Source of the DNA: Chryseobacterium polytrichastri
GTDB taxonomy: Bacteria > Bacteroidota > Bacteroidia > Flavobacteriales > Weeksellaceae
Direction: 5' to 3'
Assembly (NCBI RefSeq): GCF_900142445.1
Contig: NZ_FRAV01000017.1
Coordinates: forward strand, 1 to 64,000
DNA: 64,000 bases
This document shows positions 35,293 through 43,840 of this stretch, piece by piece. The notes beneath the pieces are model-generated. The model saw only the letters and a list, made by a program, of their open reading frames with translations, was not told the origin of the DNA and made no database searches. Position 1 is the stretch's first letter; the number at the start of each line of letters is the position of its first letter. The position numbers were made by a program, and so were the translations under genes.

Positions 35293-36231
35293 ATGGCCGA
35301 TCAGTTAAGTTATCTATTTTGCACAAGAACGAGTAAGGTCTTGGCAGAAAAAATTGCCCAACATTATGGGAAAGAATTAGGGAAAATCAACTTTCAGGAG
35401 TTTAGCGACGGAGAGTTTGAGCCTGTTTTAGACGAATCTGTAAGAGGTGGAAGAGTTTTCCTAATCGGATCTACATTCCCTCCAGCAGACAATCTTTTAG
35501 AACTTCTTCTAATGATTGATGCAGCGAAAAGAGCTTCTGCAAAAAGTATTACTGTTGTACTTCCGTACTTTGGGCTTGCAAGACAAGACAGAAAAGACAA
35601 GCCAAGAGCTCCGATAGGTGCAAAATTGGTTGCTAATCTTTTAACTGCTGCGGGAGCAACAAGAATTATGACGATGGATCTGCATGCAGACCAAATTCAA
35701 GGGTTCTTTGAAATTCCTGTAGATCATTTGTATGCTTCTAGCATTTTCGTAGATTACATAAGAAATCTAAACTTAGATAATCTTACGATTGCTTCTCCGG
35801 ATATGGGAGGTGCAAAAAGAGCGAAAAACTACGCAGGTCACCTTGGCGCTGATGTAGTAATTGCTTACAAAGAAAGAAAAAAAGCAAATGTTGTAGAAGA
35901 AATGTTCCTTATCGGAGATGTTGTAGGAAAGAATGTTATTCTTATTGATGATATGATTGATACAGCAGGGACACTTTGTAAAGCTGCAGACATTTTAATG
36001 GAAAAAGGAGCAAAATCTGTAAGAGCAATGGCTACTCACGGAGTGCTTTCAGGAAAAGCTTACGATAATATTGAGAACTCGAAATTATTGGAAGTTATTG
36101 TAACTGACTCAATTCCTGTAAAAAATAATTTGACAAACAAAATAAAAGTGCTATCTTGCGCCCCTCTATTTGCGGACGTTATGAAGATGGTTCATGAGCA
36201 TCAATCAATTAGTAGTAAGTTTGTTATTTAA
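35293..36231 (+). CDS. prs: Ribose-phosphate pyrophosphokinase
   Basis: 312 residues, class I PRPP synthase. It converts ribose 5-phosphate and ATP to PRPP for nucleotide, His and Trp synthesis. Visible are the FSDGEFEPVLDESVRGGRVF block, YFGLARQDRKDKPRAPI (ATP and allosteric loops), TMDLHADQIQGFFE and the PRPP loop VILIDDMIDTAGTL. It precedes rplY by 55 bases, a linkage common in Bacteroidetes. Confidence 0.97.
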   Translation: MADQLSYLFCTRTSKVLAEKIAQHYGKELGKINFQEFSDGEFEPVLDESVRGGRVFLIGSTFPPADNLLELLLMIDAAKRASAKSITVVLPYFGLARQDRKDKPRAPIGAKLVANLLTAAGATRIMTMDLHADQIQGFFEIPVDHLYASSIFVDYIRNLNLDNLTIASPDMGGAKRAKNYAGHLGADVVIAYKERKKANVVEEMFLIGDVVGKNVILIDDMIDTAGTLCKAADILMEKGAKSVRAMATHGVLSGKAYDNIENSKLLEVIVTDSIPVKNNLTNKIKVLSCAPLFADVMKMVHEHQSISSKFVI

Positions 36232-36286
36232 TTGATAATTAACTGTTTGCGAATTAAACTTTAAACAAATTTTTAAATTTTTATAA

Positions 36287-36928
36287 ATGAAATCAATTAC
36301 AATTCAAGGTACAAAAAGAGAAAGCGTGGGCAAAAAGTCGACAAAAGCTTTACGTGATGCTGAATTAGTTCCTTGTGTTGTTTACGGAGGTGGTGAGCCA
36401 TTGAACTTCTCTGCTACAGAGAAAGCGTTCAAAGGTTTAGTATATACTCCTGAAGCACACACGGTATCTATTGAAGTTGACGGACAGGTAATTCCTGCTG
36501 TTCTTCAAGATATTCAGTTTCACCCAATTACAGACAAAATTATTCACGCAGACTTCTACAGATTATCTGACGATAAGCCAGTTGTTATGGAAGTTCCTGT
36601 AAGAATTACTGGTCGTTCTAAAGGTGTTGTAGCTGGTGGTGTTTTACGTCAGTCTTTCAGAAAATTGAAAGTAAAAGCTATTCCTGCAAACTTGCCAGAC
36701 GAGATCGTTGTAGATATTACTTCTCTTAAGATTGGTAACAAACTTTATGTTGGAACTATCAAAACTGAAGGATATTCTTTCGTACACCCAGACAATGCAG
36801 TTGTTGTAGCTGTTAAAATGTCTAGAAATGCTGCTAAAGGTGGTGCAACGGCTGATGATGACGATGAAGAAGAAGTTGTAGCTGAAGGAGGAGATGCTCC
36901 TGCAACAGAAGAAGCTGCTGCTGAATAA
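36287..36928 (+). CDS. rplY: 50S ribosomal protein L25 (CTC/TL5 form)
   Basis: 213 residues. The N-terminal L25 domain ([21 protein letters not shown]) binds 5S rRNA. It is followed by the long C-terminal CTC beta domain and an acidic tail rich in Asp, Glu and Ala. This two-domain form is also called the general stress protein Ctc. Cotranscribed with prs and closed by a terminator. Confidence 0.95.
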   Translation: MKSITIQGTKRESVGKKSTKALRDAELVPCVVYGGGEPLNFSATEKAFKGLVYTPEAHTVSIEVDGQVIPAVLQDIQFHPITDKIIHADFYRLSDDKPVVMEVPVRITGRSKGVVAGGVLRQSFRKLKVKAIPANLPDEIVVDITSLKIGNKLYVGTIKTEGYSFVHPDNAVVVAVKMSRNAAKGGATADDDDEEEVVAEGGDAPATEEAAAE

Positions 36929-36952
36929 GAAATTTCTTAATCACAATATAAG

Positions 36953-36982
36953 ACCTGCCAATGTATTTTGGCAGGTTTTTTA
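36953..36982 (+). terminator. Terminator after rplY
   Basis: Stem ACCTGCCAA / TTGGCAGGT with six-base loop, followed by TTTTTTATTTTT. Confidence 0.9.
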
Positions 36983-37038
36983 TTTTTAGATTAAATCTAT
37001 AATCATGTTCATGCAATTTTCTTTCGGAAAAAAAGCCG

Positions 37039-37046
37039 TAAATTTG
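37039..37046 (+). promoter_or_regulatory. Candidate -7 element of sufS
   Basis: TAAATTTG, 42 bases before the sufS ATG. Only TTTC-like sequence lies at the -33 position. Confidence 0.45.
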
Positions 37047-37088
37047 AAGTGTTCTAAATAAGAGCGTTTTAATTTAAAATTTTAATAA

Positions 37089-38309
37089 ATGTTTGACATT
37101 CACGAAATAAGAAGTCAGTTTACTATATTAAACCAGCAGGTGAACGGTAAACCGTTAGTTTACTTAGATAATGCAGCAACGTCTCAAAAACCGAACTCAG
37201 TTTTAGAAGTTTGGAATCAATATTACACAGAGATTAATGCCAATGTGCATAGAGGAATTCATACATTAAGTCAGTTAGCAACAGAAGAAATGGAGCTTTC
37301 AAGAAGAAAGATTCAAAAATTCATCAATGCTAAACATGATTTTGAAGTAATTTTTACGAAAGGAACAACAGAAGGATTAAACCTTATCGCCTATATTTTA
37401 ACGCAGAAGCTTAAAAAAGATGATGAAATTATCATTTCTTACCTAGAGCACCACTCCAATATTGTTCCTTGGCAAATGCTTTGTGAAAGAACTGGGGCGA
37501 AGCTTCGTGTTATTCCAATTGATGAGAATGGGATTCTTCAGTTAGATTATCTTGATCAATATTTAAGCGAAAAAACAAAAGTAGTTTCTGTAAACCAGGT
37601 TTCTAATGCTTTAGGAGTTGTAAATCCTATTGAAGAGATTATTGCTAAGACAAGAAAAAATTCTGATGCTTATATTGTAATTGATGGGGCTCAATCTGCT
37701 CCACACTTTACAATTGATGTTCAGAAAATGGATTGTGATTTCTTCGTATTTTCAGGTCACAAAATGTATGCTCCCATGGGAACGGGTATTTTGTACGGAA
37801 AGCAAGAGATCTTGGAAGATTTGCCTCCTTTTCATGGAGGAGGAGAGATGATCGCTACGTGCTCTTTTGATGGAACTACTTACGCAGGTTTACCTTTTAA
37901 GTACGAAGCCGGAACGCCGAATGTTGGAGGAAATATTGCTCTTGGAGCAGCGGTAGATTTTATTGAAAAAATAGGGCATTCTACGATTCAGAATCATGAA
38001 AATGCGTTATTAGAATATGCACAAAAACAATTGCTGGAAATAAAAAACCTTAAGGTCTATGGAGAAAAGGCAAACAGAACAGGGGTTGTTTCCTTTAATT
38101 TAGAAGGAACAGGGATTTCTTCTGATGTAGGGATGATTCTTGATAAAATGGGTATTGCTGTGAGAACAGGACATCATTGTACACAGCCTATCATGGATTT
38201 CTTTAATATTGCAGGAACCGTAAGAGCAAGTTTTGCGATTTACAATACTTTTGAAGAAATTGATCTTCTCGTAGAAGGAGTGAAAAAAGCACAACGAATG
38301 TTGTCATAA
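37089..38309 (+). CDS. sufS: Cysteine desulfurase SufS
   Basis: 406 residues, group II (CsdA/SufS) PLP enzyme that takes sulfur from cysteine for Fe-S assembly. The opening YLDNAATSQKP, the HHSNIVPW block, the PLP lysine in FFVFSGHKMYAPMGTG and the catalytic Cys of RTGHHCTQPIMD (near 364) are all present. It is a single-gene unit about 32 kb from the sufABCD operon. No sufE is seen beside it. Confidence 0.95.
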   Translation: MFDIHEIRSQFTILNQQVNGKPLVYLDNAATSQKPNSVLEVWNQYYTEINANVHRGIHTLSQLATEEMELSRRKIQKFINAKHDFEVIFTKGTTEGLNLIAYILTQKLKKDDEIIISYLEHHSNIVPWQMLCERTGAKLRVIPIDENGILQLDYLDQYLSEKTKVVSVNQVSNALGVVNPIEEIIAKTRKNSDAYIVIDGAQSAPHFTIDVQKMDCDFFVFSGHKMYAPMGTGILYGKQEILEDLPPFHGGGEMIATCSFDGTTYAGLPFKYEAGTPNVGGNIALGAAVDFIEKIGHSTIQNHENALLEYAQKQLLEIKNLKVYGEKANRTGVVSFNLEGTGISSDVGMILDKMGIAVRTGHHCTQPIMDFFNIAGTVRASFAIYNTFEEIDLLVEGVKKAQRMLS

Positions 38310-38310
38310 T

Positions 38311-38340
38311 AAAAAAACCTCTGAATTCAGAGGTTTTTTT
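38311..38340 (+). terminator. Perfect 30-base palindromic bidirectional terminator
   Basis: The two 15-base halves meet at a central GAATTC and are exactly complementary, with A7 and T7 at the ends around CCTCTGAA. It lies between the convergent sufS stop and the stop of the unknown gene at 38346 and can serve both. Confidence 0.9.
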
Positions 38341-38345
38341 ATTAA

Positions 38346-39005
38346 TTATTTCCAAAACTCCCACCATTTAGGATATGTTTTAAGAGGTTTGGGCTTATTA
38401 TGTGTAGTCGTAGGTTTGTTTTTGAAATGAAATTCCGGATTGGAAATATTTAATTTATCAAAAATTACTTTAGCCCGTTTGTCACCTTGAAGAAATGTTT
38501 TAATAAACATTGCAACCATGTTTTTATGACCGTCAGGGAATTGATCAATATTATTCTCAATAAAGCTTAAAATATACTCTCTTTTCTCTTTATGGGAAGT
38601 TCCTATTTTTAGGTAAAATTGAAGCGCATTTGAGCCTCTGAATTTACTGTCACTAAGAATAATATTCTCAATATATTGCATTTGTTTATCTTCATAATGG
38701 TTGCTTATCATTATTAATGTAATGTAAAGGAATTCTTCTGTGAGATCTCTGGGGTTTAATCCGAATTCCGATTCAAAAAGATAAATATCTGTAATGTCAT
38801 TAAGATTAGGGGTTTTTGAAGCGTCCTCCATTCTATCTAAAGCGGTGATTATTTCATCACTTACCAGATTGGTTTGTCTTTTCTTTAGAAAAAACTTTGC
38901 ACTTTCTAGTATCTTATCATAAACCTCGTTGTTTATTTTTTGTCTTTGCTCTGCAGATTGTCTTTTATATTCTGCAAATTCATCAAAATCAGTATTCTCT
39001 GTCAT
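38346..39005 (-). CDS. Hypothetical cytoplasmic protein
   Basis: 219 residues, not recognised. It has no signal peptide or membrane helix. The sequence is mostly charged and alpha-helical, with a run of short helices (YDKILESAKFFLKKRQ, TEEFLYITLIMISNHYED, REYILSFIENNIDQF) that could be a HEAT-like or TPR-like solenoid. The C-terminus is basic and ends in WWEFWK, an aromatic tail seen on various Bacteroidetes proteins. Codon use looks like the neighbours. Single gene between sufS and the divergent nitroreductase. Confidence 0.7.
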   Translation of the reverse strand: MTENTDFDEFAEYKRQSAEQRQKINNEVYDKILESAKFFLKKRQTNLVSDEIITALDRMEDASKTPNLNDITDIYLFESEFGLNPRDLTEEFLYITLIMISNHYEDKQMQYIENIILSDSKFRGSNALQFYLKIGTSHKEKREYILSFIENNIDQFPDGHKNMVAMFIKTFLQGDKRAKVIFDKLNISNPEFHFKNKPTTTHNKPKPLKTYPKWWEFWK

Positions 39006-39070
39006 ATTGTTTTAGTTATTGTTTTTAATGATAATAGATGTCAGCAATATAATAAATTTAAAATTCTATA

Positions 39071-39101
39071 TTTGAAATTCTTCTCGTATGAATTAATTTT
39101 G
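39071..39101 (+). promoter_or_regulatory. Promoter of the nitroreductase gene
   Basis: TTTG (39071-39074), 19 bases, TAATTTTG (39094-39101): full Bacteroidetes consensus. Start near 39108, leader about 12 bases. Confidence 0.6.
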
Positions 39102-39119
39102 CCGTGTAAAATTTAACGA

Positions 39120-39752
39120 ATGGAATTAATAAATAAATTAAACTGGAGATTTGCAACCAAAGCAATGAACGGTGAAAAAGTGCCACAGGAAAAAGTGGAC
39201 AAAATACTAGAGGCAGCAAGATTAGCACCTACTTCAAGCGGTTTGCAGCCGTTCGAAATCTTTGTTATTACCAATCAGGAGGTAAAAGAGCAGATTAAGC
39301 CACATGCATGGAATCAGCCACAGGTTACAGACTGTTCTCATCTTTTGGTTTTTGCAGCTTGGGATAATTACACGGAAGAAAGAATCAATAATATGTTTGA
39401 TCTTACGAATGAAATCAGAGGTTTCAAAAATGAAGGTTGGGAAAACTACAGACAGATGTTGTTGAGTACATATCCTCAAAGATCAGCTGAAGAAAACTTT
39501 ACACACGCAGCAAAACAGGCTTATATTTCTTTCGGAGCAGCAATTATTGCAGCAGCCTTTGAAGAAGTAGATTCAACGCCAATGGAGGGTTTTTCTCCTG
39601 AAGCTGTTGATGAGATCTTAAACTTAAAAGAGAAAGGTTTAAAAAGTGTTTTATTGTTGCCAATTGGTTACAGAGAAGAATCCAACGATTGGTTGGTGAA
39701 CTTGGCTAAAGTAAGAAAGTCTAAAGAAGATTTTATTACAGAAATTAAATAA
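39120..39752 (+). CDS. NAD(P)H-dependent nitroreductase-family oxidoreductase
   Basis: 210 residues, FMN-binding nitroreductase fold. Seen are NWRFATKAMNGEKVP, the FMN-contact block AARLAPTSSGLQPFEIFVI, AAKQAYISFGAAIIAAA and the closing VLLPIGYREESNDW. Related enzymes (NfsB type) reduce nitroaromatics, quinones or flavins. Monocistronic, with its own promoter and terminator. The physiological substrate cannot be told. Confidence 0.88.
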   Translation: MELINKLNWRFATKAMNGEKVPQEKVDKILEAARLAPTSSGLQPFEIFVITNQEVKEQIKPHAWNQPQVTDCSHLLVFAAWDNYTEERINNMFDLTNEIRGFKNEGWENYRQMLLSTYPQRSAEENFTHAAKQAYISFGAAIIAAAFEEVDSTPMEGFSPEAVDEILNLKEKGLKSVLLLPIGYREESNDWLVNLAKVRKSKEDFITEIK

Positions 39753-39773
39753 TTGCTATATACCATATACAGA

Positions 39774-39805
39774 AAAATCCCTTTCAGAAAGCTGAAAGGG
39801 ATTTT
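39774..39805 (+). terminator. Terminator after the nitroreductase gene
   Basis: Stem AAAATCCCTTTCAG / CTGAAAGGGATTTT with four-base loop, followed by GTTTT. Confidence 0.9.
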
Positions 39806-39821
39806 GTTTTATGGGAATTAG

Positions 39822-39850
39822 ACCTTCAAGGTTTTTAAAACCTTGAAGGT
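39822..39850 (-). terminator. Long palindrome at the end of hemE, terminator-like
   Basis: ACCTTCAAGGTTTT and AAAACCTTGAAGGT pair over 14 bases around one T. The arms contain a smaller nested palindrome, CCTTCAAGG. It lies 17 bases past the hemE stop but has no strong U tract on the minus side, so it may be a dispersed palindromic repeat rather than a plain terminator. Confidence 0.55.
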
Positions 39851-39866
39851 TTCAATAATGTAAAGT

Positions 39867-40898
39867 TTAATTATTCGGTTTCCAATCTACAACAGCTCTA
39901 ATAAAAGCTTCTGCATTTTCTACAGGAATATTAGGTAAAATTCCGTGACCAAGATTCGCGATGTATCTGTCTTTTCCAAAACGGTTGATCATTTCATTCA
40001 CCATTTTCTTAATCGTTTCAGGTGTAGAATGTAATCTTGCAGGATCAAAGTTTCCTTGAAGGGTCATGGTGTGATTCGTTAACGTTCTTGCCAACTCAGG
40101 TTTGATCGTCCAGTCAACACCTAAAGCCGAAACCGGAGACATCGTCATATCTTCCAAAGCAAACCAACATCCTTTTCCAAATACGACAACATGAGAAAGC
40201 GGACTTAAAGCCTCAACGATCTGATTAATATATTGCCAAGAGAATTCCTGATAATCTGCTGGAGAAAGCATTCCACCCCAAGAATCAAAAATCTGTACTG
40301 CAGAAACTCCTTTTTCTACTTTTCTTTTTAGATAAGCAATAGTAGTATCTGTGATCTTTTGAAGCAATAAATGAGCAGCTTCCGGCTGTTGGAAACAGAA
40401 CGACTTTGCAATATCAAACGCTTTACTTCCTTTTCCTTCTACGCAATAGCAAAGAAGAGTCCATGGAGAACCTGCAAAACCGATTAATGGAATGTCATTG
40501 TCTAGTTTTATCAATGTTAATTCAATGGCGTCAAATACATATCCTAACGTATCATTTACATCCGGAACAATAACATTTTGTACTTGTTCCATTGTTCTGA
40601 TAGGATCGTCTAACCAAGGACCAACGTTTTCCTTCATCTTAAAATCAATTCCCATTGCTTGAGGCACTACCAAAATATCAGAGAATAAAATGGCAGCATC
40701 CAAAGGAAATCTACGGATAGGCTGTACGGTGATTTCAGCGGCAAGCTCAGGAGTCTGACATCTCGTGAAGAAATCATATTTATCACGAAGCGCAATGAAT
40801 TCCGGCAAATATCTTCCAGCTTGTCTCATCATCCAAACTGGCGGTCTTTCTACGGTTTCTCCGCGAAGTGCTTTTAAATATAGGTCGTTTTTAATCAT
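39867..40898 (-). CDS. hemE: Uroporphyrinogen decarboxylase
   Basis: 343 residues. HemE decarboxylates the four acetates of uroporphyrinogen III to give coproporphyrinogen III. The signature [16 protein letters not shown] (near 18-33), the [12 protein letters not shown] block and [12 protein letters not shown] are present. Last gene of the heme cluster, 58 bases after hemD. Confidence 0.97.
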   Translation of the reverse strand: MIKNDLYLKALRGETVERPPVWMMRQAGRYLPEFIALRDKYDFFTRCQTPELAAEITVQPIRRFPLDAAILFSDILVVPQAMGIDFKMKENVGPWLDDPIRTMEQVQNVIVPDVNDTLGYVFDAIELTLIKLDNDIPLIGFAGSPWTLLCYCVEGKGSKAFDIAKSFCFQQPEAAHLLLQKITDTTIAYLKRKVEKGVSAVQIFDSWGGMLSPADYQEFSWQYINQIVEALSPLSHVVVFGKGCWFALEDMTMSPVSALGVDWTIKPELARTLTNHTMTLQGNFDPARLHSTPETIKKMVNEMINRFGKDRYIANLGHGILPNIPVENAEAFIRAVVDWKPNN

Positions 40899-40956
40899 AA
40901 TGTATTAGACTAATATTGCCGGCAGTATGCACTTTAGGCAATAGATATTTCAAAGA

Positions 40957-41634
40957 TTATTTTTTTACTACTCTTTGTATTAATTCAAAGATAGATGCAA
41001 GATTATTTCCTTCGGAGGTATAGATCTTCTGTTGGGTATGTTTTTTCAACTCACCAGAAGTGGTTTCTCCAATCGAAAACAGGGTCATATTTTCTAATGA
41101 ATTTTGCTTTGCAAAACTACGAACTCCGCTTGGACTAAAAAAAACTATCGCATGATATTTTTCAGGTACCAACGGATTGATTTCTTCGGTATTATAAACA
41201 GTGACCTTATTGTATTTGATATTTTGTAATGGAAGCTCTTTGTCGAGAACGTCAATGGCTAAGTTTCCACAGAAATGGAGAAACCTTTCATGTTGGCAAT
41301 GGCTAATAATAAATTTTGAAAGCGTTTCAGCATTTTTCAATACTTTAAAAGTTCCAAAACCATTTTTTCTCAGTTCTCTTTTTGTTTTTTCGCCCACGCA
41401 ATATATTTTATTGTAGTTTTTCGCAGTGAAATCTTCGTTGGGCTTAAATTGATTATTGAAAAAAGAAATTACACCGTTCACACTGGTGAAAATAAGAGAC
41501 TCGTTTTTTAAATCAAAAGAATTAATCTGAATAGGGTTGGTCTTAATAACCTCAACACAATCCACCAAAATATCCTCTCCTAATTGTTGGGTTAAAATTG
41601 ATTGATCTATGTTTTTGGTAAATAAAATTTTCAT
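40957..41634 (-). CDS. hemD: Uroporphyrinogen-III synthase
   Basis: 225 residues, a normal length. HemD closes hydroxymethylbilane to uroporphyrinogen III with ring D inversion. HemD sequences are poorly conserved; assignment rests on FTSVNGVISFFNNQF, KIYCVGEKTKRELRKNGF, VFFSPSGVRSF and FSIGETTSGELKK plus the place between hemC and hemE. The start overlaps the stop of the amidase gene by one base. Confidence 0.9.
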   Translation of the reverse strand: MKILFTKNIDQSILTQQLGEDILVDCVEVIKTNPIQINSFDLKNESLIFTSVNGVISFFNNQFKPNEDFTAKNYNKIYCVGEKTKRELRKNGFGTFKVLKNAETLSKFIISHCQHERFLHFCGNLAIDVLDKELPLQNIKYNKVTVYNTEEINPLVPEKYHAIVFFSPSGVRSFAKQNSLENMTLFSIGETTSGELKKHTQQKIYTSEGNNLASIFELIQRVVKK

Positions 41635-42290
41635 TAAGGTCTATCTTTTAAATGTAAATCGGTAACTAACAGTCTTACTTTTGTCATGAAATCTTTTCCC
41701 GGGTCTTCTTTTGTTGTAAAATAATTAGGGTCTGTTTCTTTCCAAAGTTTAGAATTTCTAAAGATACCATATTCTGAATGTCCTATTAAATATTCTATGT
41801 TGTATTTTTTAGTTAAAAATCTAATTAACTGAGCATTCGAGGCAATTTGTTTTTCGGTAAGCGGTTGTTGTTTACTTCCTATGTTTTCAATACCTATTGC
41901 GCAATAATTAAGACCAATCGTATGTCTCGCAAACATATTGGGCTCCATAAGTTGATAGATGGTGCCATCTCTGTCTACAATAAACTGGGAAGAAACATTG
42001 AGCGTGCTTTGTTTTTTCAAAACATTTCGGGCAGATTCCAAATGGGTTTTATTGAAATACTTATAATTCGTTTCAACGGTTCCGCCTGCGGTATAATGCA
42101 AAACAATTATTTTAGGTGAAATAGTTGGAGACTTTTGAACAATTTGATAATGATCCTTAAGGTACTCGAAACTTAGGCGTGTTCTTTCAGCAGAATAATC
42201 AATGGGCTTATTAATGATTTTAAATTCGCTGGTTTGGGCATTCGTAAAGCATGTTATCAATACGAATAAAGCATAAAAAAGGTTTTTCAT
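41634..42290 (-). CDS. N-acetylmuramoyl-L-alanine amidase (Amidase_2/AmpD-like), exported
   Basis: 218 residues with a signal peptide ending in CFTNAQ. The amidase fold shows IVLHYTAGG (first zinc His), ARHTIGLNYCAIGIEN, YLIGHSEYG and the closing KEDPGKDF, all family motifs. It should cut the bond between MurNAc and the stem peptide in the periplasm. It lies inside the heme gene cluster, 10 bases after the DUF1287 gene and overlapping hemD by one base, so it is translated from the heme transcript. Confidence 0.88.
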   Translation of the reverse strand: MKNLFYALFVLITCFTNAQTSEFKIINKPIDYSAERTRLSFEYLKDHYQIVQKSPTISPKIIVLHYTAGGTVETNYKYFNKTHLESARNVLKKQSTLNVSSQFIVDRDGTIYQLMEPNMFARHTIGLNYCAIGIENIGSKQQPLTEKQIASNAQLIRFLTKKYNIEYLIGHSEYGIFRNSKLWKETDPNYFTTKEDPGKDFMTKVRLLVTDLHLKDRP

Positions 42291-42300
42291 AAAAAGTAGC

Positions 42301-42882
42301 TTATTTAGGGTATTGATAATGTCCTGTAATCGTATATTTAAAGAGTACGTCTTCCAAAACTTGTCCGCTTCCTATATTATGTACAATCAAAAATCTTTTT
42401 CCGTCAGCTGATTTTTTATTCACAACAATCCCAATATGGGTTAGGTTGCCGGGTAAGCTCCAAGTAACAATGTCACCGGGAATATAAAGTGCAGGATTGG
42501 TTTCAATAGATTTTACTTTTCCGAATTTAGAAAAGAAGACGGCAAGATTAGGAACCCTTCTGTGGTCAATATTGGTGTCAGGCTTTTTTAACTTCCAAGT
42601 CTTTGGATATTTTGAGAAGTTTTTCGCCATATCCTCGTGTACTTCTTTTTGCAGATCAATACCAACTTTTCTGTAGGCTCTGATAACAACATCTGTACAA
42701 ACGCCCTTGTCTGAAGGAACATCTCCATTGGGATAGGTGAGGATAAAATAAGTAGGGTCGTAGGTGATTGTCTTGTCTATGATCCCCAAAGCGGCATCAG
42801 ATAATTGAAGTGCAAATTTATTCTGTGCATTTGCAGTAAACACACAGAATGTGAGGAGCAATAAAAACAGGGCCTTTTTCAT
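42301..42882 (-). CDS. DUF1287-family exported protein
   Basis: 193 residues from the ATG at 42882 (MKKALFLLLLTFCVFTANAQ, a signal peptide); the frame continues 10 codons upstream but that part is unlikely to be used. DUF1287 blocks are CTDVVIRAYRKVGIDLQKEVHEDM-like sequence with a conserved Cys, DHRRVPNL and PGDIVTWSLPGNLTHIGIV with a His. The Cys and His pattern resembles NlpC/P60-type cysteine hydrolases, so peptidoglycan hydrolysis is plausible. It lies between hemC and the amidase gene. Confidence 0.82.
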   Translation of the reverse strand: MKKALFLLLLTFCVFTANAQNKFALQLSDAALGIIDKTITYDPTYFILTYPNGDVPSDKGVCTDVVIRAYRKVGIDLQKEVHEDMAKNFSKYPKTWKLKKPDTNIDHRRVPNLAVFFSKFGKVKSIETNPALYIPGDIVTWSLPGNLTHIGIVVNKKSADGKRFLIVHNIGSGQVLEDVLFKYTITGHYQYPK

Positions 42883-42928
42883 TATTTTGTACGTTAAAAT
42901 ATAAAGGTACAAATATGCTCAAAAGTTC

Positions 42929-43840
42929 TTAATAAGAACCTTTAATTTCAGCCATCAATTCTTTTCCTCCGTTTTCAAGAACTATTTTTGCGAATTTTTC
43001 TCCAAAATTTTCAACCTCATTGTATTCGAAGTTTTCGTCTGTAGCGATACAGTTTTTCCCGTCTAATGAACAAAGGGCTGCTTTAAAACGAATTTGATCT
43101 CCAAAAAATTCAGCAAATGCTCCGATAGGCGCAGTACAACCTCCTTCTAATGTGCTTAAGAAGTTTCTTTCAATTTCTACACAGATCTGAGTAGGTTTAT
43201 GATTGGTTATTGTGTTTAGGATTTCATTGATCTCTTTCTTGTCAGAATGTCCTGCCACAGCAATAACACCTTGCGAAGGAGCGGGGATCATTAACGGAAG
43301 CATTTCATAATCAATATCCATTTGCATTCTTTTGATTCCTGCTAAAGATAAAATAGTAGCATCAAAATCCTGATCCTGTAATTTTTGAAGACGCGTCTGA
43401 ATATTTCCACGAATATCTGAAAACTCAGCATGCGGATAATTTCTTGACCAAAAAGCTCTTCTTCTCAAACTGCTTGTTGCCAATTTCAGTTCGTGAAACT
43501 CTTTGTTTTTAGATTCTTCTTTTCTTATCAATACATCCTGAGGGAAATCTCTTTCCAGATAAGAAACAATCTCAATATTTTCCGGTAAAAGGGTAGGTAC
43601 ATCTTTTAAAGAGTGAACAGCAATGTCTATCTCATCATTTAATAATGCAACATCAAGGTCTCTTGTGAAGACGCCTGTAATTCCCATGGAATAAAGGGGA
43701 AGGTTAAGGTTTTTATCACCTGAAGAAACGATAGGTACGATCTCTGTTAGATAATTATTGTTTTGTAGGTGCCTTGCAACCTCTCTTGCCTGCCAAAGTG
43801 CAAGTGCGGAATTTCTGGTTCCGATTCTAATGCTTTTCAT
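42929..43840 (-). CDS. hemC: Hydroxymethylbilane synthase (porphobilinogen deaminase)
   Basis: 303 residues from the ATG at 43840 (MKSIRIGTRNSALALWQA). An upstream ATG at 43864 adds eight residues; the inner start matches the family better. HemC polymerises four porphobilinogens. Seen are HSLKDVPTLLPENIE, SSLRRRAFW, DIRGNIQTRL and the cofactor Cys in TLEGGCTAPIGAFAE. It overlaps the hemA 3' end by 14 bases. Confidence 0.95.
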   Translation of the reverse strand: MKSIRIGTRNSALALWQAREVARHLQNNNYLTEIVPIVSSGDKNLNLPLYSMGITGVFTRDLDVALLNDEIDIAVHSLKDVPTLLPENIEIVSYLERDFPQDVLIRKEESKNKEFHELKLATSSLRRRAFWSRNYPHAEFSDIRGNIQTRLQKLQDQDFDATILSLAGIKRMQMDIDYEMLPLMIPAPSQGVIAVAGHSDKKEINEILNTITNHKPTQICVEIERNFLSTLEGGCTAPIGAFAEFFGDQIRFKAALCSLDGKNCIATDENFEYNEVENFGEKFAKIVLENGGKELMAEIKGSY

